64,000 nt of DNA from Siphonodentalium dalli. Its lineage: Eukaryota > Mollusca > Scaphopoda > Gadilida > Siphonodentaliidae. Of the stretch, positions 1 to 11,562 are shown one piece after another. Made by a program: the position numbers and the translations under genes. The stretch is from the NCBI GenBank assembly GCA_032622095.1, contig CP136061.1:255945582-256009581 (forward strand). The letters run 5' to 3'. Position 1 is the stretch's first letter; each line of letters begins with the position of its first letter. The notes under the pieces are model-generated. The model was not told where the DNA came from, ran no database searches, and was given only the letters and a program-made list of their open reading frames with translations.

Positions 1-391
1 TTCCACAAGATGCACCTAAGTTCTGAGCCTTTCTCGGCCTGTCTAATTTTTGCCATCGTTTTGTGGAGGGCTATTCTAAGATTGCTTCACCATTAACTGC
101 ACTTCTACAGAAAGATGCTAAATAGCATTGGTGTAAAGATTGTCAAACTGCCTTTGAGTTACTCAAACACAAACTCACCTTAGCACAAATACTCATTTAC
201 TCTCAGATGGATAATCCCTTTTGTCTCATTTTCGATTATTCTACTTCCTCTGTTGGATCTATTCTTGCCCAATCTGATGCCAAAGTCAAGGAGAGAGTTG
301 ACGTTTATGGCGGTAGAGCTTAAAACATGCGGAGAAGAATTGGCTAATAACCGATTTAGAAGCAAGCCTGAGTTTAATGTGCCTGTCATTT

Positions 392-484
392 GCAGAATGA
401 GGTCCCCAGAGGGCGAATTAAGTGATGCTATCCCGCATAGCGGGCTAGCATAACTAAATTCACCCTCTGTGGACCTCATTCTGC
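392..484. mobile_element. 93-bp foldback MITE inside Gypsy remnant
   Basis: The sequence starts GCAGAATGAGGTCCCCAGA and ends with its imperfect reverse complement (CCTCATTCTGC at 474-484), giving one long hairpin centred near 438. It interrupts the Gypsy RNase H region. A truncated relative lies at 677-749. Too short to code. Confidence 0.7.
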
Positions 485-676
485 TTCATCATCAACTTCT
501 CTGGGAAGTTTCTTTATTCTCAAATTTCTATAGAAATTTCTTCACATAGATTCTATTTCTTCCAGATAGGCAGACGACACATTGCATAATCGAGGTTCCA
601 AATGGGTGTACATCACAATATTCACCAATTTGGAACTTCAGTCTGAGTCTATGTCTCCCATAGCAGATGAGGCCAT

Positions 677-749
677 GCAGAATGAGGTCCCCATATGGTG
701 AATTTAGTGATGCTAGCCAACTGTGTGGGATAGCATCACACTAAACTCA
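677..749. mobile_element. Truncated second copy of the foldback MITE
   Basis: Begins with the same GCAGAATGAGGTCCCCA as the element at 392-484 and shares the GTGATGCTA core, but the second arm decays after about 35 bases (GATAGCATCACACTAAACTC). A broken copy in the same Gypsy remnant. Confidence 0.55.
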
Positions 750-1350
750 GGTTTGTTTAGAAGGCCTAGCTCAAGTAGAAGGTGTAAGGCAATATCAAGT
801 ATATTTGGATTCCGACCATTTCGGATTCTCACCTAGAATAACCCATCAAATTGCATTACCCTCTTCTGTTCATGACATCACAACCGTTAGTGCCCATTTA
901 GGTATTGATAGACCCATTATGCTGTTTGTCTTAAATATACTGGCTTGGCATGTAGATTGCTGACTATGTCAGATCATGGAAAGCAAGTCAGTTCAGAAAA
1001 ATAAATTATATCCTGTTACCCCTCCAGTGACACCTTCCTTGAGGAAACTTTTAATCTGTGGCATATTTACATTTCGGGACCCTTAACAACTACTCAAAAT
1101 GGAAACAAATACACCCACCTTGTGGTAGACAGTTTGTCAAAATATTCCGAGGCATTTTCTATCAAGACAAAAAGCATCGATCATATTGCTATGGTTTTGT
1201 ATAATGAATTTTTCTCTCGATGTTGAGCCCCTCACACCTTTGTTTCTGATAGAGGAGCAAATTTCACGAGGAAGCTTGTTCTTTCTCTCTGTCAGCTTTT
1301 TCAGGTAACTTGCCATTTTACCCCAAAAAAACCCACGGTGTTGAGCAAAC

Positions 1351-2397
1351 AACTGTATTTCACACTGAATAATACTGTATCTGCAGGCTGTTACATAATA
1401 TTGGAGGTATATCGAGGTGGATTATCAAACAATTATGAAATCTGCATTCAAAGCTGAATACAGAAAAGAGATTATCGGCAATTATCAACTTAAAGTAAAT
1501 TATGGTAACCCCCGATGTACTGAATATAGAACCACCAATTGACTCTCATGCGACGATGCACAGAGGACCATAATAACATGATATGAGTTAAGGTACGATA
1601 CTTACATTTATAACACTGCACTATCCATCATGCAACTACCATTACTCATTCAAGGAACAAGCTTGTCAATGGACAAGAGACACCACTTTATACTACTGAC
1701 AATTTTTTTATGTTTAGTTTATAATCAGGCACCAGGGGTTGTCAGGAAGACAGTCTTCGTAATTATAATGCATTTCTCTGCTTGAGTTATAATTGTTTGT
1801 GTACATATTGGATCGCATTATATCAAATAAACAATCAACCAAGTAATTAAGTTTCGATGTAAAATTGCTCTCAGCAGATGCAACCATCATTTAAATATGT
1901 CTAAATCTATATGTTTAATTCCTCCACAATGAATTGTTCAGCTTTTGCACGGGTCACCAACATATTTTGAGAATGGAAGCAATGCGGGGTTACTCTCACT
2001 TTGCAGACGTGCTGCGATCGGCTGTGTTGTTACAACGCTGGAAATTAGGCAAATCCAAGTTAAGTGTTGTGTCCAGGCCACCTTAATCTTGTTTATACTA
2101 AGGTCACGGTAACTGTTGTCACTTGATTTTCGCGCATAAACAGAACCACCTTACACTGAGTGGCAATAAGTTTGAATGACACTATTGTATTTGGTTTTTG
2201 AACCGTTGGACATTTTTACGACCACTATTAGCTATTCGTAGTTCTTATCAGTAGTAGTTCATTATGCAAAACATATCTATTATTCGGTGGTAGAGAACGT
2301 ACACGAAGCACGAAACCGATCTCGGACAGCGGCATTTGTGAGCACAAATGCAACAAATAGCAAAATCCCCTGTGAACTGTTCAGAATGACATGTGTA
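1351..2397. other. No gene recognised
   Basis: AT-rich sequence between the Gypsy remnant and the receptor exon. The receptor's seventh transmembrane segment and cytoplasmic tail should lie here on the minus strand if the gene were whole, but I found no convincing TM7 exon in either strand. Confidence 0.5.
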
Positions 2398-3083
2398 TCA
2401 CACAACGACTGGGCACAGCAAGCCAATCAGCCACGTAATACCAAGGATGATGGAAAGTTTGAAACCAACGTGCACATTCTGTACTACCCTACCATGTCCT
2501 GCTTGTCCAGTGATCCCTTGAGTGGTTTTGAAAATAGCCAAAGTAACGATAATGAGAGACAACACATTTACAGACATACATAAGATAACTGGAACTGCAG
2601 ACGTGAAAAATAAATAACCAGCTTTGTTGAGGAAACACGTAGGAGAACCGTAGCCAATATTAGCAGCATTCGACTGATCAAGGGAAACGATGGTCAGCAC
2701 AAGCAATAAAGGAGCTATATAGCCGAGGAAGAAATACAGTGGAAATATGTCCCTCGAGAGCTGATTGTTAAGAGGTGCCTGGAGTCTACATAAATCATAT
2801 AAGAGTTGAACACCACAAACTGCCATCCATGAGAACGCACAAAGCCATGTACAATGAGCGAAACATGCTATAATATAACATGGTAACTTGTCATTACTGT
2901 ATATATTACCGGCCAGAAGCATGCTATAGGAAACGCAGAGGCAGGCGAGAATATTTGCACATATTCTACCAGGGAGTGTCTGCAACCTAGGTACGACCAT
3001 GTGAGCATATATAGTAATAAGCATACATAATATCGATGTGCAGAGTAGCGAACACGAAATCACGAATATGATATCTGGGTTAA

Positions 3084-3542
3084 CCCTTTACCCAACAGAA
3101 CGGCACTGTGCCAATGCATTCTCTTATATATGCGAGTCGACCATAGGTCGCCTCGCATATATAAGAGAATGCATTGGCTTAACACATATTAAAAATGATA
3201 AAATTGTCAAAGAATGTAGAAAAATATTATAAAAATTGTTAAAAAATGTAAAACAAAATTATAAAATTGTTAAAGAATGTAAGAAAAAATGGTAAAAAGT
3301 GTTAAAAAAAGATTTTGTATTAGGCCAATGCATTCTCTTATATATGCGAGGCGACCTATGGTCGACTCGCATATATAAGAGAATGCATTGGCACAGGGCA
3401 TAACTGTAACCATCACAATGTGGTCAATGCAACCGGTTCCAATGATATCCATATTTGTATAGTGGTATTGAGACAGACCGAAGATATTTTAGGCTGTTGA
3501 AGCTTTATTTGGGCGTTTTTGGCCGGTTTGTTGGGTAAATGG
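3084..3542. mobile_element. piggyBac-like MITE (TTAA target) with nested palindromic cassette
   Basis: Flanked by TTAA at 3080-3083 and 3543-3546. Terminal inverted repeats are CCCTTTACCCAACA and its complement ending TAAATGG. TTAA duplication with CCC termini is the piggyBac signature; no transposase is present. Inside lie two 69-bp palindromes (3110-3178 and 3324-3392), reverse complements of each other. Homologous to 17079-17467 in opposite orientation. Confidence 0.85.
3110..3392. repeat. Nested cassette copy 1: inverted pair of 69-bp palindromes
   Basis: Palindromes at 3110-3178 and 3324-3392 each have two 33-base arms (GCCAATGCATTCTCTTATAT...) around ATA or TAT, with a single T/G mismatch. 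They are exact mirror copies, separated by about 145 bases of A/T-rich DNA. Confidence 0.85.
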
Positions 3543-5199
3543 TTAATCCGCAAGCTCTCAATGTCTCGTTCTACGTTCTTGAAATCCGATATGCACATTA
3601 CAAACCTCCCATGTAACTGTGCAACCGTAATGTCCATCTGTTGTCCGAATGTTAGTAATTCGTCATAGTCAGCTTCTGTGAGAGAAACAACCGGGCATGG
3701 TCCGCTTAATGCAGGTATGTATACCGACCGGCATGTCCCGTTCAGTTGCGATATATCTGAGCTGATCGCCGTCACAGTTCCGTTCTCAGAGATTGCCAGT
3801 ATCTTCGATTCCCAATTCTTAATCTGTGGGATTGTTTCAGCTTGCACGTTCACAAATTCCACCGGGGTACACATGAGTTCGCAGAATAGTGTGTCGTCGA
3901 ACACGACGGAGAAGGAATTCCGATGCCATACACCGTGAGATACTATTATTCGGAGGCCTTTTTCTAAAGCATTTCGTTGGATACTGATGATAATCGATAG
4001 TTTCTCCTTATACCCGATCACTGCTTGAGTTCCACACGGAATTACCATCGGTATCTCTGATGTTAGCCTTGTAGCGCTTTCAAATGGATGCACACATTCT
4101 CCATCCTGCATGACGTAACCAGTGTTGCACGTGTCTTTCAAACACTTCCCTAGAATATATAGAATATATATCATTATTTCATACCTCCATTGCTGGAGAA
4201 GATAATTGTTTATGTCCGTGAGGGGGATTTTAGCATCTGGTGGGAGAGGCTCTGCCGAGTCCAATAGATGCCAAATCCCCCGAGCGGACATAAACAGTTT
4301 AAGCGACGACATTAGCTACATATTTTATTTATCCACCGCACAAAACTTGCCTTTTGTGAAGTAAATCTGTTATTTCCCTCAGTTTTACATTCGTTACTTC
4401 GATGACGCCATTACATTTATTAGGTAAACAAATGTGGGCTTGTGCAATCTGTATGTACGGCATTGAGAGGTTATCGAGAAAGAGCCGAGTCCGAGTTGAC
4501 ATTATTGTGTGACAGGGATGCTGGATAGCGGCTGGTATGGGGGTGGGCGAATCAGCGCATGTATCTTAGTATCTATAATCAGTGGCCTTATATTCGCATA
4601 TGGATCTTAGACTTGCATGGGTTCCACGATGTAAATTGGAACATGAGTACATCGCAGGCTCTTAAAATGACGAGCTTTGCGTTTACTGGTGAGTGGCGGT
4701 GTCAGAAATAAGACAATATAATTATATGGATCGATGCATGACTGCGACCATGCATTCACGCCGAGTTAAGCCTTGCACTGAGAGTAATGATCAGGCGGCG
4801 ATTTTTTTTAGGTGAGCCGAAATAGCACGTGTATTATCGACCATCGCTCTCTACGTATAGCAATAATCAAAATAAATCGGCGATGTCATCATGACATCAT
4901 GACAAACATAGGTCATTTTTCGATTCAAAGGGAAATTAAAAATATTTGTTAGAGTAACTTTTTTATTATTTTTATGCAGATGTATATATCTATCGGTTGT
5001 CATACCATGGATATATATATATAACTACGTTTTCATTAGCACACTCGCATTAAGGGGTGTCATCGTTACGGATGTGTATATCATATATACAGTATGCTGT
5101 ACTCAAGTCAACATTTATGTATATGCATGTCGCTATGATAGTATTCCTGTGTAAATGACGCTAGTGTATCAAATAAATAGATAGTATTATATAGTAATG

Positions 5200-5231
5200 G
5201 GCACATCCACCCTGTTTTGGGTGGATGTGCC
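5200..5231. repeat. Perfect 13-bp-stem hairpin
   Basis: GGCACATCCACCC at 5200-5212 pairs perfectly with 5219-5231 across a six-base loop in very AT-rich sequence. Could be the end or core of a small foldback element; no function can be assigned. Confidence 0.6.
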
Positions 5232-5739
5232 TTCAACGAATTCATTAATATTACATATACTATAATATATTTATGTACCTGTTAAATGTGCTTTTGTCAT
5301 ATGTTTGTATTTAAATTTTGTATATCTCACATACCATGATTATTGGTTTATTGAGATTAAAGAATTGAATTTAAAATAAAAAAGAAGCAATGGTCATCGC
5401 ACCCCTGCAAAAATAAACATGACAAAAATTTGGACAGCCTTGAAAATCACGACATGGGCGTGGGCATTTAATGTCCAAAAAGCACCACGTGATAATGTTC
5501 CAACCATTTCGAATAGGATAATATTGTCACTAGACGCATTGCTTCCGAAATTTCAGCAACGAAAAGAAATCCAATTTTTTCCAGTCATGAACCGAAGGCA
5601 CTAACAGAAGCTGTCCATGCAAATAAAGATGTTTTGTTTTCTAAATTCAAAAGCACAGTTACAAATTCGTTGTAGATCTCTCCGTAATTGCAAAATAACA
5701 TAGGCCGCCACATTTGTGATCGATATGCCACTTATCACG

Positions 5740-5925
5740 TGGGTCTTAACTTTAAGATTATCTTAAGACACCTCACACCAGTCTTAAAGTTAAGACCAAA
5801 GTTAAGACCAGCTTAAGTTACGACATTGTTCGTGAAACGCACTTATTACTGAAGTTTGAACTTATGACCATCTTAAGTCCCAACTATGTCATAAGTTGCT
5901 TTCATGAAACAGGGCCCAGAGCCAT
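5740..5925. repeat. Dispersed repeat with inverted TTAAGAC motifs
   Basis: Many copies of CTTAA/TTAAG (GTCTTAACTTTAAGA, CAGTCTTAAAGTTAAGACC, CATCTTAAGTCCC) in both orientations, closing with CATGAAACAGGGCCC. That closing phrase occurs in interspersed repeats of several marine invertebrates; the family is not identified. Confidence 0.45.
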
Positions 5926-6146
5926 ACTAAGTACTTAGTTATGGTCTCACTCAAGATTATATCATATATTGTTATAAGTGAAACGATGTTGTACATATGA
6001 ATTATCATGATCGTGCGTAATTGTATTTTATGTTCGTTTTGTGTTGTACAATTATGTGGGGATAGAGACCCTTTGTAAGTTGCAAAACTTGTGTCTCAAT
6101 CCCGTTGCGATATTATGCAATAAATATGTTTACACTAAGTACTTAC

Positions 6147-7079
6147 CAATACTTGGCTGTAGAATTGATTGTCGCCACACGTGCTATCTTCGGAATGGAG
6201 GAGAAACGTGAAGTTCAATAGAATACTGATAGTATTCACACTTCGTCTACCAGGCATCAGGCTTTGCAAACAGTTACCTTTCACATACTTACACCAAGCA
6301 CAAAATACATTGCGATACACATTACGGGATGCGTTGTGAAAAAACATCTTTACGTTTGGATAATAATAGGTTTCGCATAGACCTCTGAGATACTTATGAT
6401 AGTCGGCATCAGTGGGATCGTCTGAGCCTAGTAATCCAGCTATATCACCCAACAAAGTTTCTCTGCTCAAAATTGTATCCATGCTCAGTCGCTGAGCCAT
6501 AATATCGCTCGTGTTATAGTTCGCGCATGCGTATGCATCATCAGCGACTCTCCCATAGCACGGTAGAATGAACGTCCCTGCTGTCGGTACTATGGTCATT
6601 ACACATGTATTGTCTTTCTTCCTAATCAGTTGGTCGATTTCTCTTAATGGATCGTCTGCCTTGAAGATATCTCTTATCTGGTTGCATCGTTCGACTCTGA
6701 TCTCCCATGGGGTCGACCATTTAATACCGTTACACCGAGCACAGTATATATTTATGTACGTCACTTGTGTTGTTTGATCATATGTAGGTATCCCGCTGAC
6801 AATGGAATCGTCGTTCTGTTAGGCCGTAAAATGTGTGACACGTCATCAGTTTTGCCAGATAAAGGGCAGCCATATTTGGGGTGAGGGTTGTCTGATTTTC
6901 TTTTAGATCCATGCAACACGAACCATACGCCTGACACCCGCTTTGACATGAACAGATGATATGTTTCTGGTTGGTATCAATGCTCTGTTTCTCGCATGAT
7001 CCGGAATTCCGGGCCAGACATACGTCGTGTTCAAGAATAAATTTCTGAACGATGTCAGTTTTCTGTACATGGAAGATAT
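6147..7079 (-). CDS. Receptor ectodomain exon with somatomedin-B-like domain (one frameshift)
   Basis: Minus strand, bounded by acceptor AATTTTTCAG just above 7079 and donor GTAAGT just below 6147. The first part reads Asp-Ile-Phe-His then EHDVCLARNSGSCEKQ and the somatomedin-B-like cluster CSCQSGCQAYGSCC. The second part, in another frame, reads TYINIYCARCNG, then FCAWCK and STCGDNQFYSQVL. The SMB-like block plus paired 'YCA.CN' blocks is a layout I associate with ectodomains of lophotrochozoan 7TM receptors. The two frames overlap only in 6780-6818, so a one-base indel (or a cryptic tiny intron) lies there. It probably belongs with the 7TM exon at 4149-2398 and the signal-peptide exon at 22756-22669, whose phase-1 donor matches this exon's phase-1 acceptor. 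The ligand is unknown. Confidence 0.7.
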
Positions 7080-7189
7080 CTGAAAAATTCGAAACAAATA
7101 TCGATGAAAAAAACGCTGGTGAAAGTGACTAAGATTGGTGGTGAAAGCTGCATTGGTCACGCACTGTGACTCTGTTAGAATATATATCA

Positions 7190-7330
7190 GTCAACTAATA
7201 GAGGCTAAATAAGCCAATGTGACTAGCAATGTTAGTCAATATTACTAAGTTAGTAATGTAACTTAGTCAAACTAACTAAGTCACAATGTCATGTTTAGCA
7301 TCTATGTTAGTAAAATCAAATAAGGCACCA
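7190..7330. repeat. Short degenerate TTAGTCA/TTAGTAA repeats
   Basis: The words TAGTCAA, TTAGTCAATATTACTAA, TTAGTAATGTAACTTAG and CTAACTAAGTCAC recur in both orientations. Looks like a small degraded foldback; no coding potential. Confidence 0.4.
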
Positions 7331-9180
7331 TAGAAACATACCGACCGCTTGTGTATATTAATTGATCCAACCTGGTTTGCTGTCATAGCAACGACATTTA
7401 TGATACGAACATTTTCGCCGGAGTTATAACGCTAAATATTTATATGGACGGCCGACCAGATTGGTGGGATTATGAATATATTGATTCGACATCGTAATGC
7501 ATGGCTAACTATATTATTTCTTGGCCTGCATTACATGAAAGTAATATACTAAATAATGAGTAAATGTAACAAACGAAGGTTAAAGGGACGGGCGGCGTTC
7601 ATTGCATGTTATAATTAAGAAACAACATTATCATATTATGATAATTTCCTCAAGAATATACTAATGGTATAGCATAATGATGATATGAATGCGATATTAT
7701 TCACAAAACACGCTTTGTGTCCGAGAAAATACCAGTCGACTCTGTTGTTTAATTTATCGCAAAAAGTGCAGTGGATTGTTTATTAGCAGAGTCACGATAT
7801 TGCGTCATTTTCTTATCTAGATTCGCGCGCATTATACGCTGGGTTCGCGCTGCCACTAGCCAATGGCAAAAATAATTCACATTTGGCAAAAAATATTTTC
7901 ATTTGGCAAATTACTTTTTAATTCCTCAAGAAATTTGAAAAATATTGGTCAATCAATACAATTCATTTCAGGAAACTATCACAATATAATTATATTAGTT
8001 GTGTTTTATAAGGTCTTGGAATAGTTAACACCTTTATTAAGACGCAGTTAATCTGATAGCATTAGTATTCATAGGTGAGGGATTACCCGTATTAAGTGTG
8101 GTGGTGGTTGTGGTGTTTACATATATAGCTAATACTCTTGTAATGTGCCCTTCTGATGAAGCGACCCTTCTACAATTATATTGTTCGGTGATTGTTTTAT
8201 TGTTGTATGATAAACCACAAAATAAGACTCAATGTTGCAGAAAAATATACTACCAGAGGATAGCATTTGGCAAATTCTAAAAGAATTTAGCAACAAATAT
8301 TTTCATTTGGCAAATTATTTGGCAAAAGTAAATTTTGGTCCAGCGCGGACCCTGATTATACGTCGGTTATACTACCCCTAATTTGGTGCGCCTATAACTT
8401 ACAACTCACAATACGACCACAGTAATATTCTTTATTTGGTATGTATGACCATATATAGGTTAGAAGAAAATACTAACTGGCTTGAAACATATTCATCTCT
8501 TTGCAAGAACAGTTATATTATGTAGACGTTTTCTGTCTGATCATTTCTCAACCATGAAGTAATGTGGATTAGCTTGATTTTGAACTGAGCGGATAGAATG
8601 GGTGGTTTAAAATAAAATTTGTTGTGATTTGAATGCGATAGTTGATTCTGACAATAATTGTATCTACGCATTCCACAGCTCAACAGAACATTTTCTTTGA
8701 ACGATACGGTACATGTAGTTCCAAGTGTTTGTCTATATATAAACAATCGGTTTCGTAACGTTTTTGATGTTTGTTTACATAACCAAGGGTACAAACGTGA
8801 CAATAACATGCAATGTACGCGATATTTATGATTGGTATAAGAACAATATCTGTCTCTTATATAACATTCTTCCGGTTTTAGTGGATGTGACTATTTAAAC
8901 ACCTATACCCTCAGGGAAGACCGCCCGTATCGTTAAGAATCTATAATTGTGACAGAAGTACATTTTACTGAATAATAGTATATGCGGGTCTCTCCAGTGG
9001 GGGTTATATATGTATACGATGCAATTGTCGGGGAACGAAAGCAGCCAAATAATTAAACAGACATAACATTTAATTGGGCTGGGCTTGGTAAATAGGCATA
9101 TTTTGCTATAAATTTATTTTTGAGATTTTATTTATTAAATAAATCAACATTCTACAGGAACAAATTCCAATTTGTTTTCA
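7331..9180. other. No gene recognised; ATTTGGCAAA repeats
   Basis: AT-rich DNA. 7860-7920 and 8262-8340 share ATTTTCATTTGGCAAATTA, with further ATTTGGCAAA words, as if one repeat was split by about 340 bases. Short open frames at 8098-8280 (plus) and 8513-8809 (minus) resemble nothing I know. Confidence 0.4.
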
Positions 9181-9335
9181 ATACCGCACAAAGTCACACC
9201 CAATACCACACAAAGTCACACCCAATACCGCACAAAGTCACACCCAATACCGCACAAAGTCACACCCAATACCGCACAAAGTCACACCCAATACCGCACA
9301 AAGTCACACCCAATACCGCACAAAGTCACACCCAG
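9181..9335. repeat. 22-bp minisatellite, 7 copies
   Basis: Seven near-perfect units of ATACCGCACAAAGTCACACC plus CA; the second unit has ATACCACAC. The array stays open in two overlapping plus frames (periodic His/Thr/Pro peptides), which is a by-product of the repeat. Confidence 0.9.
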
Positions 9336-11440
9336 AAATATTTGCAACTCTGTAACGTTTGCTGCTGAAATTTGTGTGGATGTACCCATTCGATCACTTG
9401 ACATCCTTAACACTCTTAGTACTATATGGTTTAGACGGCAGGATGAGGTCTAATTTTCATACTATCATTTCACACTACTGAACATAATAATAAATTTCAC
9501 TTTATTTCCTTTACGTTACAGTTTTAAGAGTAATTGTTCTGTCTGAAAGGGTGTCTTGATTGACCAATTAAACTATTGGTATAGTAGAGAGATTCCGCTA
9601 CTAGCGAGTGTGCGGGTAAATCTGACATCACAGGTCACGTGATTCTACTCGCTTGTTGTCTATAAGTGACCGACTTGTGCGAGTACGACTTTCTCTACTT
9701 GTAAACGCGGGTATAATTCTATTTTTGAAACATTTTGTTCTAACTATGATTCCGCATAGACGGATTATTGATCATCGCATCAGAAAATTGGTTGAATATG
9801 TAGGTAAATATGTAGGTAAATATGTTGCTCTTGGAATCCACATAGCTTACGCCAAAATTTTACTATAAAATTGAGCTATCGGAACTATGTCAGTCTCTGT
9901 TACAGTCTGAAATAATCTTGTTTCAGGGATGACATTGACCAGTAATGTGATTATTGTACTAGGACATGGGGTTTAGTTGTGTGAGGTGATATATTTCAAA
10001 AGCACCGCCCACCCGGTACCACGTCCACTTTACTGATAACCACATACATGTATACAACGCCTAATTGTTCGGTGGAATTTATGTTACATGTACTGATTAT
10101 AACAAATTATTATAAAAAACTTAACTGATATTTTATAGCCTGAATTTTTCAACGGTGTTGCTGTTTCGAGACATGACAATTTGTTGGTTTTGTTGTCAAA
10201 AAGCTTGTAGGTTAATTGCTAAGTAACATCACTAAACTAAGATAATAGTCATATTGACTCATATAGCGTGGTAACGTGCTGGATTAAAAGTCGCATGTAG
10301 TAGTCAATCATCTAACAATTATATATCTTTCATTGTCTACATGTATTACAAATAACAGGCTATTCCGGTCGTCAATTTCATAACAGACGTAAACACGTGA
10401 AAAATGATTTATCTCTGCGCATTTCGCGAATATATATGAATTTCAGGAATCATAAACAAAATATTACACAGACCAGGGATATCCTAACTCTATAGCATGC
10501 TTCGCAAATTTTCGTCTTGATTAGTCCAAAATGCGTCAGCGACCTCGCTACACGTATATTGCGAGTCTTCATGCGAATATATATATATATAATTATGTTC
10601 ATTAAACGTGGGTAATGTATATCAACAACATATATTTTGGTTATTCACGACAGAAAGACCTTTGTATTTTGACTAAGAAACAATAATCACATTATAACTA
10701 ATATCAAAGTTAGTCACCATGATTCTACCACAGTCAGAGTGAATAACTTAAATACTGACTAAGCGTTCGACTAGGGTTTTTTCAGTATTTTATAATCACA
10801 CCTTTTATTGGGAGCCTTTATTCAGCGTCGAGGGGCTGCGGCCCCTTTGGGTGTTATTGGCCTGCGGCACATTTTCATCTCAGCCAGTGTTTAATAAATA
10901 ATTTTAATATTTTTTTTTTCAATTAATATTTTTATATTGAACTCTTTGCTCGATAAAAAAAGATTGTATATATATTTTTTTGTTTTTAAAGTTTTGAAAG
11001 ACTAAATCGGTCCATTGGTTTGTGAGAAAAATCGGGACAGACAGACAGGTCTTACTGTTTTAGTTTTATAGATAAAGTACATGTATATTGGTTCTTGTCT
11101 GGGGTTCTCAAGTAAAAACGAACATTTCCAGATACCATTTGGTCCAGTTCGTCATCTCCAGTTTAAATCCCGTTTACAACTAAACCAGAGTTTAAACTCG
11201 AGACCGAATGTCTAAGGGACGGATTCGTCGTCTTGTGGCTTATCATCGACTTATAAACTGTACATGTCTAGTGTAAACCACGTCAGAATATAATATGCAG
11301 TGTGGGCATCTATTGCGATTGTCCAGTCCTGCTTTATTCTAAGATCCAGAAAATAGTGTGTGTATAAAACAATGATAGTAGAAAGATAATTTTATGTACA
11401 GGATATTTACAGCGACATCCCGATTTGCGTCTTTTCGTTA
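9336..11440. other. No gene recognised
   Basis: AT-rich. Short direct repeat ATATGTAGGTAA near 9800. Around 10800-11065 a stretch with GGGGCTGCGGCCCCTTT and GGGACAGACAGACAGG looks like the tail of an old interspersed repeat. No exon-like frame seen. Confidence 0.4.
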
Positions 11441-11445
11441 TCATC

Positions 11446-11524
11446 GTCGACGTCATCATCATTGTGATTGTCATCATTTTCATCATCATCACCCGCATCA
11501 TCATCATCATCATCATCATCAACA
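11446..11524. repeat. (ATC)n microsatellite
   Basis: Dense ATC/CATCAT runs just before the Helitron array. They create spurious His-, Ser- and Ile-rich plus frames and a Met-rich minus frame. Confidence 0.9.
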
Positions 11525-11562
11525 ACATTATACCGTCATCATTGTCATTGGATTGTTCACCA

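Larger units (their letters stand above)
1..1350 (+). pseudogene. Degenerate Ty3/Gypsy pol (RT tail, RNase H, integrase)
   Basis: Seen: from base 27 a frame reads like the end of a Ty3/Gypsy reverse transcriptase running into RNase H ([17 protein letters not shown], then IFDYSTSS with the first RNase H Asp), ending near 345. After two small foldback insertions, 840-910 resembles the integrase zinc-binding region and 1050-1345 is the integrase core (TTQNGNKY, VDSLSK, VSDRGANF). The element would copy RNA to DNA and integrate it. It is dead: in-frame TAG at 123-125, in-frame TGA at 1224-1226, and Tyr at the first integrase catalytic Asp position (WHIYISGPL). No LTR, gag or protease was seen; the window edge cuts the left end. 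The family assignment is firm; the lineage is not resolved. Confidence 0.85.
2398..4149 (-). pseudogene. Methuselah/adhesion-like 7TM receptor exon, split by a MITE
   Basis: A class-B2-like G-protein-coupled receptor would sit in the plasma membrane with a cysteine-rich ectodomain. Seen on the minus strand: 4149-3547 encodes ectodomain (CNTGYVMQDGEC, several Cys, ending ...DIESLR); 3079-2398 encodes TM1 to TM6 with the post-TM1 motif LQTLPGR, TM3 beginning CYIIACFAHCTW, extracellular loop SPTCFLN and TM6 GITWLIGLL. Between them lies a 459-bp MITE at 3084-3542 flanked by TTAA; taking it out with one TTAA keeps the frame (Arg-Ile-Asn-Pro-Asp-Ile). A likely acceptor (TATTCTAG) precedes 4149. The minus frame also stays open to 4315, where another AG lies, so the 5' border is uncertain. 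TM7 is missing, the MITE adds an in-frame stop, and the exon phase clashes by one base with the exon at 7079-6147. I call it a pseudogene or a disrupted allele. Confidence 0.8.
4316..6146 (-). other. Putative receptor intron; no other gene seen
   Basis: Runs between the perfect donor GTAAGT (minus strand, 6146-6141) and the candidate acceptors near 4316 and 4150. It holds a 13-bp-stem hairpin at 5200-5231, a dispersed repeat of TTAAGAC motifs at 5740-5925, and a non-LTR-like tail near 6055-6130 (GAGACCC ... AATAAATATG on the plus strand). Confidence 0.55.

Noticed and set aside
3110-3178. microRNA precursor
   Set aside because: Near-perfect 33-bp stem with a three-base loop, ten copies, all inside MITEs; better explained as a foldback transposon part, though small RNAs could still arise.
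4150-4184. 35-base intron with GTATGA donor and TATTCTAG acceptor
   Set aside because: Too short for normal animal introns, and removing it would shift the frame.
9120-9453. Two overlapping plus frames of His/Thr/Pro repeats
   Set aside because: They are the 22-bp minisatellite read in two frames; no splice sites or start context support a protein.
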